Part shown: positions 1 through 8,692 of the stretch, in pieces | Numbering within the stretch: position 1 is the first letter of the stretch | How the letters are laid out: every line of letters starts with the position of its first letter | From: Puniceicoccaceae bacterium K14 | Lineage (GTDB): Bacteria; Verrucomicrobiota; Verrucomicrobiia; Opitutales; Opitutaceae | Assembly: GCA_022538095.1 (NCBI GenBank) | Contig: JAKYXN010000003.1 | Coordinates: 1-64,000 of the forward strand | Length of the DNA: 64,000 nucleotides | Reading direction: 5' to 3' | Position numbers and translations under genes: made by a program | Notes under the pieces: generated by a model | What the model was told of the DNA's origin: nothing | The model's database searches: none | Seen by the model: the letters and a program-made list of their open reading frames with translations, nothing else

Positions 1-625
1 GTATTCGTTTTTTAACATCGCGACGTCGTCGCTGGATCGCCTTTGGCGATACAGGTGTCGCGTTGCGACGGCAGGTTTATCTTCTTCTGCATATCTATTA
101 GTATACATGATTTTTATCATGAGTAACACTGGCTCTTTCTTTTTGAATTAAATTTTAAAGATTGAGAGTTTAAGATTAAAATATTAGATTGCATAGGGTA
201 TTCAAGTAAAAATTAGTTGATTTTTGAAAAGCTGTCTTTGCGGGTTGGATGAATCGGGAGTCACTGATTAACGGGTCGAAAGTTAGTTTAAAATCATGTG
301 ATACTTATACGACATGTATGAGTGGGTGAAAGACTGGAGCATATTTCTTAAGAATAGACGCTCAGTTAATAATGGGCTTTGCGGCGTACGCATCTTTAAG
401 GGATGTATCAGATCTGAACAGGCCCGTCGCGCCTGACCTTTAATGTCTCATGAAATGGACAATGCTCTAGGCTGAGGGATTGCCGAAAAACCGGGAGAGA
501 TTCTCGGTTCGTTGGAATTCTGCGGAACTGAGAGTAAGGCTAATTTTAGAAAATGGATCTTCAATCGATCCTTTAAAAATTCGTCTATTGTTGGAGGTTG
601 ATCTCTGTTCAAAGTATGCGTCTAA
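1..625. other. Non-coding region with small hairpins
   Basis: No coding region with a recognisable product was found here. Three small inverted repeats can be read directly: atcgcc/ggcgat at 36-50, gtcgc/gcgac at 57-69, and catgat/atcatg at 106-121. A GGAGG at 593-597 lies upstream of the exporter gene but is badly spaced for it. It sits about 18 bases before an out-of-frame ATG at 616 that opens only a 21-codon frame ending at 681, overlapping the exporter start. No promoter could be assigned with confidence. Confidence 0.5.
36..69. repeat. Paired short hairpins at window start
   Basis: Two adjacent perfect inverted repeats are visible: a 6-bp stem with a TTT loop at 36-50 and a 5-bp stem with a GTT loop at 57-69. 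The triloop style resembles hairpins at 26763-26775 and 26873-26883, so they may belong to one family of palindromic intergenic elements. The element may continue to the left of the window. Confidence 0.4.
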
Positions 626-634
626 TTGAGTGCA

Positions 635-2434
635 ATGCTCAAAAAACTGAAGGATGGATTGCGATTGCGGCGGGGACTTAAGCTTGTTTGGGCGGGGAGC
701 CGTAAGTGGGTCTTTTTGAGCCTCATCTTGACGGTTGCAATCGGTGTGTTGCCGGTTGGCAGTTTGTATTTGCAGAAGTTGTTTTTCGATGCGTTTGCCG
801 ACGGTATGGTGGATGGGACTGGGATCGCTGCAAAAACTTTGATTGTCCTTGTTTTGGCGATGGCGGGGATCGAAATTGTGATCGCTGGCTTTCGTTCGCT
901 AGCGGCCTATGTGACCACGGCTCAAGGACAAACGCTGCAGGATTATGTGATGCAGCGATTGCATAAAAAGTCGATCGAGCTGGACCTGTCTTTTTATGAA
1001 ACCCCGTCTTATTTCGATAGCCTGCATATCGCCCAAACGGAGGCTCCGAAACGAACGGCGGCCTTTGTTGATGTTCTAGCGGCGATTGCCCGGGAAGGTC
1101 TTTCCTTGGTTTCTGTTCTTGCGTTATTAATGACTTATCATTGGGGAATTGCCCTTTTGTTGTTGGTCGCGGTTGCGCCCGGTTTTTTGGTACAGGTAAA
1201 ATCTTCCAATAAGTTGTTTCAGTGGCAAAAAGAGGCTTCGGGCAGGGAGCGGGAAGCGAATTATTATCACGACTTGTTGACTCAAGCGGTGGCAGCGAAG
1301 GAATCTCGAGTTTTTGGATTCGGTCCCGTGATATCGGAATGGTACGTTGTATTGCGTACTCGGTTACGGGAAGAGTTATTGCGAATCGCTCATTGGAAAC
1401 AAACTCGATCTTTTTTTGTAACTGTGGGCGCGACGCTGGCGTTGTTTGGCGGTTTCTTCCTGTTTGCGAAGGCAACGTCGCAGGGTGTGTTTACGCTTGG
1501 AGATATGGCTTTGTTTTATGCGGGTTTTAATCGGGCGCAGGGGCATTTGAGAGCTTTGGTGGCGGGTGTATCCGGATTGTACGAGAGCAATTTGTTTTTG
1601 GGAAAATTGTTTGAAGTTCTTGAATCTAAATCGAAAATCGTTTCACCGAAATCCCCGATTGGCTTCGATGAAAACGCGTCGCCGGAAATCGCGTTGAAGA
1701 ATGTTTCTTTTAAGTATCCAGGAACGACGCGACAGGCGTTGAGTGACGTCTCGCTTACGATAACACCTGGAGAGCATGTAGCGATTGTGGGGAAAAATGG
1801 CTCGGGCAAGTCGACGTTCGTGAAATTGCTGTGTCGCCTATACGATCGTACCGAAGGCGAGGTAACAATTAATGGGATAGACGTTCGGGAGGTTGATTTG
1901 GCTAAATACCGGTCTCGATTTAGCGTTTTGTTTCAAGATTACTTACAATTCGGATTGTCTGCTCAAAAGAATATCTGGTTGGGCGATGTATCCCGCGATT
2001 TAGAAGATGGTGAGGCAATTGCTGAGGCGGCTCGTCTCAGTGGAGCTGCAGGAGTAATAGACCGATTGCCCGAAGGGTATGAAACAGTTCTCGGGAAAGT
2101 TATCAAAGAGGGAGAACAGTTGAGTCAGGGGGAGTGGCAAAAACTCGCCTTGGCCCGTGCTTTGTACACGAATGCAAAAGTCACCATTTTGGATGAGCCC
2201 ACAAGTTGGATGGACCCGGAATCGGAGCAGGAGTTTTTTGATCAATTTCATCGTCTGTCTACGGGGCGGACGGCGATTATGATAAGTCATCGATTATCTA
2301 CTGTAAAGATGGTCGATCGAATTGTCGTGATGGAGCGGGGGCAAATTCTTGAAATAGGAAAGCACGACGAGTTGATGGCCAAGAAAGGTCGATACTTTGA
2401 GTTGTACGAGTTGCAGGCCAAAGACTATCGATAA
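635..2434 (+). CDS. ABC exporter, fused permease and ATPase
   Basis: Type I ABC exporter half-transporter of about 600 residues in the inner membrane. Hydrophobic segments of the six-helix ABC_membrane domain fill roughly residues 25-320, followed by the ATPase. The ATPase shows Walker A GKNGSGKST near residue 390, Q-loop FQDY, an atypical signature LSQGE (not LSGGQ) near 500, Walker B ILDEP near 520 and the H-loop in MISHRLS. It probably works as a homodimer. It lies 18 bases before the next gene and runs convergently towards the NRPS operon, so export of the peptide product is a reasonable inference, not shown. I chose the ATG at 635; an in-frame TTG at 626 adds three residues. Neither start has a well-spaced Shine-Dalgarno site. 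The substrate is unknown. Confidence 0.9.
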   Translation: MLKKLKDGLRLRRGLKLVWAGSRKWVFLSLILTVAIGVLPVGSLYLQKLFFDAFADGMVDGTGIAAKTLIVLVLAMAGIEIVIAGFRSLAAYVTTAQGQTLQDYVMQRLHKKSIELDLSFYETPSYFDSLHIAQTEAPKRTAAFVDVLAAIAREGLSLVSVLALLMTYHWGIALLLLVAVAPGFLVQVKSSNKLFQWQKEASGREREANYYHDLLTQAVAAKESRVFGFGPVISEWYVVLRTRLREELLRIAHWKQTRSFFVTVGATLALFGGFFLFAKATSQGVFTLGDMALFYAGFNRAQGHLRALVAGVSGLYESNLFLGKLFEVLESKSKIVSPKSPIGFDENASPEIALKNVSFKYPGTTRQALSDVSLTITPGEHVAIVGKNGSGKSTFVKLLCRLYDRTEGEVTINGIDVREVDLAKYRSRFSVLFQDYLQFGLSAQKNIWLGDVSRDLEDGEAIAEAARLSGAAGVIDRLPEGYETVLGKVIKEGEQLSQGEWQKLALARALYTNAKVTILDEPTSWMDPESEQEFFDQFHRLSTGRTAIMISHRLSTVKMVDRIVVMERGQILEIGKHDELMAKKGRYFELYELQAKDYR

Positions 2435-2452
2435 AACCTAAAGGGGGCAGCT

Positions 2453-4078
2453 ATGAAGGATAATAGGGAACGAAGTAGTAAGGGATGGCGGGGGTTTCGT
2501 GACATAATTGTTCGCTTATTCCAAAGTGAATCCGAGAGCTTGGCTGTGGGGCCCATCGTTGGAGTGGTTGTCGCATTTTTGGTGGTTCGTTGGTGTTCAG
2601 TTGTATTCGGTTTTTTGGATCAGGCGACGATAGAGGATAAGAACGTTACCTGGGGAATCTTGAATGGATTGATTGAACCAGGATTGGGGACGATTGCCCT
2701 CATTTTTGGCGGTATTTGGATTTTTGTATTTCGCAGACGCATATTTTTAAGGTGGTCCGAGTTACCTGATGGGAAACTGCTTAGAATGATCGTGGGAGTG
2801 ATTGCGACGGTAGTCGGTTGGATGTATACGACATACGATTACAATTTCTACTTAAATTCGTTTCAATTAATTGATCGCTTTACATTGCTGATTCTAGTGG
2901 TTGCGGTGTGGTTTCGGCCGGTATTCGTTTTTCCGGTGGTGGTGCAAGCAATTGGTATCGCATCCCAATTTATGTATCCAATTGGAGGGTATTCGTGGGC
3001 GGTGCAGGACCAGGGCTTGCATTTGTTGATTGGTTTTTTTGGGTTTTATTTGGTTTGGTGTGTTTTTCCCAAGATCGATGGACGCGTGTTTCTCTTTTTC
3101 TCACTTTGCCTTATCGCGATTCATTATTTCCCGTCTGGAATGTCCAAAGTTCAGAAAGGGTGGATTCTGAACGATTCGATCGAGTATTTGATTCCAAACG
3201 CGTTTGCGAACGGGTGGTTCAATGGGTGGTCAGTGGATTCAATAAACGCGCTTACTGATTGGCTTTCGAAATTCGCGTTGCCGCTAAAAATAGCCACCGT
3301 TGTTTTGGAATGTGGTGGCGTCGCTCTGTTGCTGAATCGGAAGCTTGGATCGTTAATTCTTGTTGGATGGATTCTATTTCATGCTTCGATTTATCTTCTA
3401 ACGGGGATTTTGTTTTGGCAGTGGATGATTATCGAAACGCTTTTCCTCGTTGTTTTTTGGCGGGGGCCGAGACTATGGATAAGGCAGTTCTTTGGGGTGC
3501 GTACTTTTATTTATGGTGTGTTGTTTGTCGCGAGTTCCGTGGTGTGGCTAAAGCCGGTGGCTTTAACCTGGTTTGATGCTCGAGCAACCTATCAGTATCG
3601 AATTATGGCGGAAACGGAATCTGGGCGTGTTTTTCAATTGCCGCCGGAGTTTTTTGCCCCGTACGACTACGTCTTCACAGCGGGAGGTTTCCATTATCTA
3701 AGTGAAGAAAAGGCGTTGCCTATTGGTTGGGGTGCGACAAATCGCGCAACGTCCGATGCGTTTTATAATGTGGATACACCGGATAGTTTGTTGGAGTTCG
3801 AGACGACAACTGGCGCATTTGCGTACAATGAGGGAAGAGCAGAAACGTTTGCCTCGTTTATGAGTCGGTATATTGGGAACGTGAATAGAAATGTTGAACG
3901 CAGGAATTTTCTTTGGTTTCTATCCGCTCCCCGTTTGGCGCACAATTCAAGCAAAGAGATGGGATACGACTACACCGAAGCGATCAAATCTATAAGGGTC
4001 GTTCGGGTTCTGAGCTTCTATGGCGAGAATGGCTTCGAAGAGATCACGCGTCGCGATGTTCTGAGCTTGGAGTTATAG
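2453..4078 (+). CDS. Polytopic membrane protein, HTTM-like
   Basis: A 541-residue integral membrane protein, not recognised with certainty. About ten hydrophobic segments lie between residues 30 and 370, followed by a soluble tail of about 160 residues (380-541). The layout, multiple helices then an extracytoplasmic domain, recalls HTTM/vitamin K-dependent carboxylase-like or DoxX/MauE-type membrane proteins, but I saw no decisive motif. It follows the ABC exporter by 18 bases, preceded by AAAGGGGGC as a ribosome binding site, so the two are probably co-transcribed. Its TAG stop at 4076-4078 directly abuts the convergent stop codon of the terminal NRPS gene with no spacer and no visible terminator. 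A role in export, processing or self-protection for the peptide cluster is inference from position only. Confidence 0.7.
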   Translation: MKDNRERSSKGWRGFRDIIVRLFQSESESLAVGPIVGVVVAFLVVRWCSVVFGFLDQATIEDKNVTWGILNGLIEPGLGTIALIFGGIWIFVFRRRIFLRWSELPDGKLLRMIVGVIATVVGWMYTTYDYNFYLNSFQLIDRFTLLILVVAVWFRPVFVFPVVVQAIGIASQFMYPIGGYSWAVQDQGLHLLIGFFGFYLVWCVFPKIDGRVFLFFSLCLIAIHYFPSGMSKVQKGWILNDSIEYLIPNAFANGWFNGWSVDSINALTDWLSKFALPLKIATVVLECGGVALLLNRKLGSLILVGWILFHASIYLLTGILFWQWMIIETLFLVVFWRGPRLWIRQFFGVRTFIYGVLFVASSVVWLKPVALTWFDARATYQYRIMAETESGRVFQLPPEFFAPYDYVFTAGGFHYLSEEKALPIGWGATNRATSDAFYNVDTPDSLLEFETTTGAFAYNEGRAETFASFMSRYIGNVNRNVERRNFLWFLSAPRLAHNSSKEMGYDYTEAIKSIRVVRVLSFYGENGFEEITRRDVLSLEL

Positions 4079-7000
4079 TTACGAGCTTCGCTTGGAGGTA
4101 AGCGCTCCGTGAAAGTAACACTGATTCAACTCATCCGTTACAATCGCGGCAACATGTTCTGCATTTGCGCCTTCTAGGATGTCAGCGTGCGAGTAATCCA
4201 CGTCTATAATTTTAGAATTTGGAACGCTGTTTTTCCACGCAAGATCGGAGTGATTTGGGAATTCTTCTGAGTCGTAGCATTTTATTTGTACAACGCTCGA
4301 CGGATACGGATCAGTCGAGTATTTTCGAACAGCTTTTATGTAGCATTCATTGAGGCGCTTCTCTAGTATGTCGCGTTGAGATTTGGGGTCTCCAAACTTA
4401 TAGCGTAACTCGAGTTTTAGTTCTTTAAGGGTGCGATCAATTTTCGAAAGAACTCTCGAAATCAATTGGCCTTTTTTCAGTATTCGAATGAATCGATTCG
4501 ATGAGAGTTTAGATGTTGGGCTCGAAGGGTTTTGAACATTGAAAGTTCGTATCTGTGGCGCCGGGCCATCAAGAGATATCACTAACGGTACGTCGAAGTT
4601 TCGAGAAGCTAGTTGTTTTGCAATTTCGATAGCTATAAGGCCGCCAAAGCAGTGCCCCAGTATAAAGTAAGGCCCATTCGGATACTTTTTCTGTATTTCT
4701 TCGATATACCGGCTAGCTATGACTCGAATATCAGCGATAGGCTTTTCTTTGCCGTCAAGCCCAATGGGTTGAAGGCCATAAACGGGGAGTTCTGGATCTA
4801 GGGAGCTCGCGAAATCTCTATAGAATAATATTTCCAACCCTGCAGCGTGTATTAGAAATAGAGGGGGTCTTTCAGCTCCTTGGTTGATTTCTACAAGGTT
4901 TTGGAAGTTAGATTTTTGGTCGTCTGGGTTTTCTAAAAGAGGAGCAATTTCTCGAATCGATGGATGTTTGAATAAAGTCGATACTGGTAGTTTTGTATGA
5001 AACTTCTTCTCAATCGCGCTAAAGAAACGAACCGCTTGAAGGGATGTGCCCCCGATTTCGAAAAAATTATCGTCAACTTGGCAGTCTCTCGCTGGCAAAA
5101 TTTCGTTTAATAGTTCGATGAGAATTTGCTCTGTAGTGTCAGATGTATCACAAGGGGCGTTGGGCCTAGCTTTGAGATCGTTAACTTCTTTTCCCTGGAG
5201 CGCTTCGACTGGTTTTAGCGTAGATCTAGCGAGAAGATCATTTATTGGTATTTGCTTTTGCGAGCATATATTTTTGAGTGTTTTTTCAAAAAGAGAAAGC
5301 ACTGCATTCGCATAGGCTGGCGTAACCAGATGTGTGTCGAAATCGATAGAAATGCTCAGCGTACGTTCAATAATCAGAGATACGGAAAGAGCGTTGGTGG
5401 CAGTGCTATCTCCTTTGAAATTCCGAATTATTACCTTTTTATCTTCCGGATTCCATGGGAAATTTGCGATAGCAAGTGAGGTATCAAACGATAGCGGGGG
5501 CCTGCTCTTGTCTACCCAGTCGAGGATTTGAGCGCTGGAAGTGTATCCGTATTTTGAAACAAAATTTTGATTTAATGTAAGTGATTGTATCCAAGCGCTT
5601 AGGTTGGAGACCGGGAAACTTGTTTGGAAAGGAACAACATTGGCGAAGTTGCCAACCATTGTATCGAGATTGTCCACGGGGTGGTCCCTTCCGGATAGCG
5701 CTATTCCAAAAGTGACGGATGTTTGTTGCGTTATTTGTCCCAGGACCAACGCCCAACTTGCGATGGCTAGGCTGCTGGGTGTCGTCTGCAATCTCAATGC
5801 GGATGACTTTAACTCGATCAATACATCCTCTGGGAAATCAAACGATACCTTTTCTCTTTTCTTCGAGATGGCTCTGATATCTAGAGGAGTATTGTTAACA
5901 AGTGTGTTGCGAGCATCCTGCAAATATTCGATCCAGAATTTTGCTGCTTCCGTTGGTGACTTAGACTGAATCCAAGAGTCGTAACCACGCAGTGAATATT
6001 GGCGGTCCTCCCTTAGATTGTTCGAAGGGGTGTCGAGCTCTTCAAGCAAATCACGAATGACTATGGAGCTAGACCACCCATCTATGAAAATATGGTGACA
6101 CTTCCATGTCAAAAGGAAGGAGTCGCTATCGGTTTGAGCGATGGCTAGATTTGCTATCGATGGCTCATGTATTGATAGTGGAGCGTCTCGTTGGGTATCG
6201 ATAAACTCTTTGACTCGAGTTTCCTGTTCCTTTTTCCCCAGTTGGGAAAAATCAGAGTATACTATTTTTTGGTGCGGGGATTTGTGGACCTTTAGAACGG
6301 GGAAAGATTTTTCTAAATCTATACTAGAGCGTAATGCGGGGTGTCTATCGACGATCTTTTGCCATGCTTCCTGTATCTGGTTTATCGATATATTTCCTTC
6401 TATTTCTCCTGTTTGAAATATTTCGCCTTGGTCATTTTGGGGACTGCTTTGTTTATGAAGAAGCAGGCCCTGCTGAATGCTGGTTAGAGGATGAACAGAT
6501 TCAACGTTCTCTGGTGTGGCATGAGGAGACGCTGAGGTTGCAAACGATACGAGCTTTGTAGAAATCGTAGCTACTATTTTTTGAACAGTGCTCTTGTGGT
6601 GAAGTTGGTTGCTAAACCCGAAATCGAAGTGAAGTTGCTCATCGATAATAATTGCGTTTATCTCAAAGATTGCCGTTCGCTTGTTGCGTGGGTCTCTGTC
6701 ATTTCCGATTCGTTGACCAATTTGGGTTAAGGGTTTCTCGGCGTTGCTTCGCGCTACACGTCTACCCAAGTAATTGAGAGTGATTTCTGGTTGAGGTGCG
6801 TGAGAAAGAAGGGCGGGGTCCGAATACATTCCGTTTCGGATCAACCCATAGTCTATCCCATTGTTAGGGATTTTTGAAAACTGATATCGGATATCATTCA
6901 ATGCCTGTTGGTCAGTTTGGGAATAGCTCAAATCTGATACAAAAGGGTAGTAATCGGTCAGCCAACCTACGATAGTGTTTGCCTCAATATTTGGATCTAT

Positions 7001-8692
7001 TTCTTCGCGTCCATGGCTTTCGATTCCAATTAAGAACGTTGATGATCTTAGCCATTCTTTAAGACCGAGGTTCAGGGCAGTGAGAAGGTAACTTCGGATA
7101 GAGTTTTCTTTAGAAGTCGCTTTCTTCAGTAATGCTTGGGTATGCTCGATGCTTAACTCGAAACAAATGCTTTGAGCTGAGCTTTCCTGATTGTGGATTA
7201 AGCTACCTTTATCAAAGGGAATTTTGGAACAGTGGACGTAATCTTGATTCTTCCAAAACGCGTAGTCATTTTGCTTAGCCAGCTCAACTGCGCGCTGCTG
7301 CAGAGCGGAACCCCATTCCGTGTATTGGGAGCGAATTGCATTTGTGGCGAGCGGCCTCGCGCAAAGAAGAGCGTTTAACTCTTCACATAGAATATTAAGC
7401 GAAATGGCATCGACCGCGAGGTGGTGGGCTACGAGTAAGAGCCTGTTGCTTTTCCCAGATTCTCGCGCGAAGAACGTCGCTTTAAGGAGTCTGCCTTCAC
7501 GTATTCTTATCGTATGTTGTAGCGAGTTCGCGACCGTTTCAATGATTGTATCCAATCGAAAATCTTCTTCTTCTAGAATCGTTTGTTTCTGAATGGGTAA
7601 GAGTTTTCGCTCAAAGGAGTTGATTGATTGTATGTAGCGTGTTGGCGATTTTCTAAAACTGAGACGTAAGGAATCGTGTCTTTCGTAAATTGTTGAATAG
7701 GCTTCCTCAATTTGTTGATACGTTATCGATGGGTCAACTTCGAGTAATATAGATTGGTTCCAGTGATCTGGATTGATGAAATCGTTTTCGAAAAACCAGT
7801 TTTGAATTGGGGTGAAAGGAAGTTCCTTAGCCGGTTGGATTTTTGGGGAACGTGCGGATACTTTATCTTGAATTTTTTGTGTATCGCTTTCGATAGGCTT
7901 GGATAATCCTTCTGGGGTGGGATTTTTGAATAGTTGAGAAACCGATACATCAAACCCCTTCGATTTCATGCGAGAAATGAGGGTGATTGCTAGAATTGAA
8001 TCGCCACCGAGTTCAAAGAAATTGCTTTGGGGACTGATTTCTTCTTTCCCCAAGACATCGCTCCAAATGTGGCGTATTTCCTGTGTGGCCTGCTGCGGTA
8101 GGTTCGCTCCTTTAGGCTTCTCGACTTCGTTTGGCGATAGGAGTTCGCTTAGTTGGCCAATGGTCGGATGGTTGAATAAATCGGAAACTGTGATTGAAAA
8201 CCCAATTTTTCGAATTTCTGAAACAACTTGGATTGCCAAAATCGAATCACCCCCAAGCTCAAAGAAATTGTCTGAAGCGAGTACATTGGCGGCGCCTAGG
8301 ACATCCTTCCAAACCTGTATCAATAATTCTTGGGTTTTACTGGTTCCAGGCGTTTTGAATGTGGTCGAAGATGTTTTGGAATTTATTAGAGAGGATTTGA
8401 TGAGCGCTTCTTTATCAACCTTTCCGTTGGCTGTGGTCGGCAATTCCGAATGATACACGAAGCTTTTTGGAATCATGTAATTCGGAAGGCTCTTTTCTAA
8501 TTCTAGAGCTATTTGATCAGATGATTTTCCCGTTTCACCTGGGGCTAAAACGATATGGGCAGCTAGGTATTTATCTTGGCTGATATTATTCGCTACGCGG
8601 CCGGCAATTAAGGTCTCGCGCAGCTTTTCCTGTTTTTCTGGGGACAGTGACAGAGCCTTTTTTATCAATATGTCTTTCGCGTCTGGATTCAT
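4079..8692 (-). CDS. NRPS-3: A C-terminal subdomain-T-T-E-C-T-TE
   Basis: Terminal assembly-line protein, 1537 residues from the ATG at 8692, which overlaps the NRPS-2 stop as ATGA. Order: residues about 35-100 are only the C-terminal subdomain of an adenylation domain (A10 motif TTANGKVDKEAL, Lys91), completing the A domain of NRPS-2. Two carrier domains in tandem follow (LGGDSI, Ser150 and Ser232). Next is an epimerisation domain (about 290-720; HHLAVDA at 423-429; SHGREE and VGWLTDYYP motifs). Then come a condensation domain (about 733-1157; HHIFIDG at 866-872), a third carrier (IGGTSL, Ser1217) and a thioesterase (about 1267-1537). The thioesterase nucleophile motif is GHCFGG, so Cys1348 replaces the usual Ser; Asp1375 and His1502 are likely triad partners. 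A condensation domain after an epimerase is expected to be D-to-L selective. There is no A domain between the last C and T, so that carrier must be charged in trans or only receive the chain. The frame opens upstream to 8731, but the 13 extra residues look unlike any domain. Confidence 0.92.
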   Translation of the reverse strand: MNPDAKDILIKKALSLSPEKQEKLRETLIAGRVANNISQDKYLAAHIVLAPGETGKSSDQIALELEKSLPNYMIPKSFVYHSELPTTANGKVDKEALIKSSLINSKTSSTTFKTPGTSKTQELLIQVWKDVLGAANVLASDNFFELGGDSILAIQVVSEIRKIGFSITVSDLFNHPTIGQLSELLSPNEVEKPKGANLPQQATQEIRHIWSDVLGKEEISPQSNFFELGGDSILAITLISRMKSKGFDVSVSQLFKNPTPEGLSKPIESDTQKIQDKVSARSPKIQPAKELPFTPIQNWFFENDFINPDHWNQSILLEVDPSITYQQIEEAYSTIYERHDSLRLSFRKSPTRYIQSINSFERKLLPIQKQTILEEEDFRLDTIIETVANSLQHTIRIREGRLLKATFFARESGKSNRLLLVAHHLAVDAISLNILCEELNALLCARPLATNAIRSQYTEWGSALQQRAVELAKQNDYAFWKNQDYVHCSKIPFDKGSLIHNQESSAQSICFELSIEHTQALLKKATSKENSIRSYLLTALNLGLKEWLRSSTFLIGIESHGREEIDPNIEANTIVGWLTDYYPFVSDLSYSQTDQQALNDIRYQFSKIPNNGIDYGLIRNGMYSDPALLSHAPQPEITLNYLGRRVARSNAEKPLTQIGQRIGNDRDPRNKRTAIFEINAIIIDEQLHFDFGFSNQLHHKSTVQKIVATISTKLVSFATSASPHATPENVESVHPLTSIQQGLLLHKQSSPQNDQGEIFQTGEIEGNISINQIQEAWQKIVDRHPALRSSIDLEKSFPVLKVHKSPHQKIVYSDFSQLGKKEQETRVKEFIDTQRDAPLSIHEPSIANLAIAQTDSDSFLLTWKCHHIFIDGWSSSIVIRDLLEELDTPSNNLREDRQYSLRGYDSWIQSKSPTEAAKFWIEYLQDARNTLVNNTPLDIRAISKKREKVSFDFPEDVLIELKSSALRLQTTPSSLAIASWALVLGQITQQTSVTFGIALSGRDHPVDNLDTMVGNFANVVPFQTSFPVSNLSAWIQSLTLNQNFVSKYGYTSSAQILDWVDKSRPPLSFDTSLAIANFPWNPEDKKVIIRNFKGDSTATNALSVSLIIERTLSISIDFDTHLVTPAYANAVLSLFEKTLKNICSQKQIPINDLLARSTLKPVEALQGKEVNDLKARPNAPCDTSDTTEQILIELLNEILPARDCQVDDNFFEIGGTSLQAVRFFSAIEKKFHTKLPVSTLFKHPSIREIAPLLENPDDQKSNFQNLVEINQGAERPPLFLIHAAGLEILFYRDFASSLDPELPVYGLQPIGLDGKEKPIADIRVIASRYIEEIQKKYPNGPYFILGHCFGGLIAIEIAKQLASRNFDVPLVISLDGPAPQIRTFNVQNPSSPTSKLSSNRFIRILKKGQLISRVLSKIDRTLKELKLELRYKFGDPKSQRDILEKRLNECYIKAVRKYSTDPYPSSVVQIKCYDSEEFPNHSDLAWKNSVPNSKIIDVDYSHADILEGANAEHVAAIVTDELNQCYFHGALTSKRSS

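Noticed and set aside
723-1475. 250-codon minus-strand open frame inside the ABC exporter
   Set aside because: Antisense shadow of a clearly recognisable exporter; its translation has low complexity and no family features.
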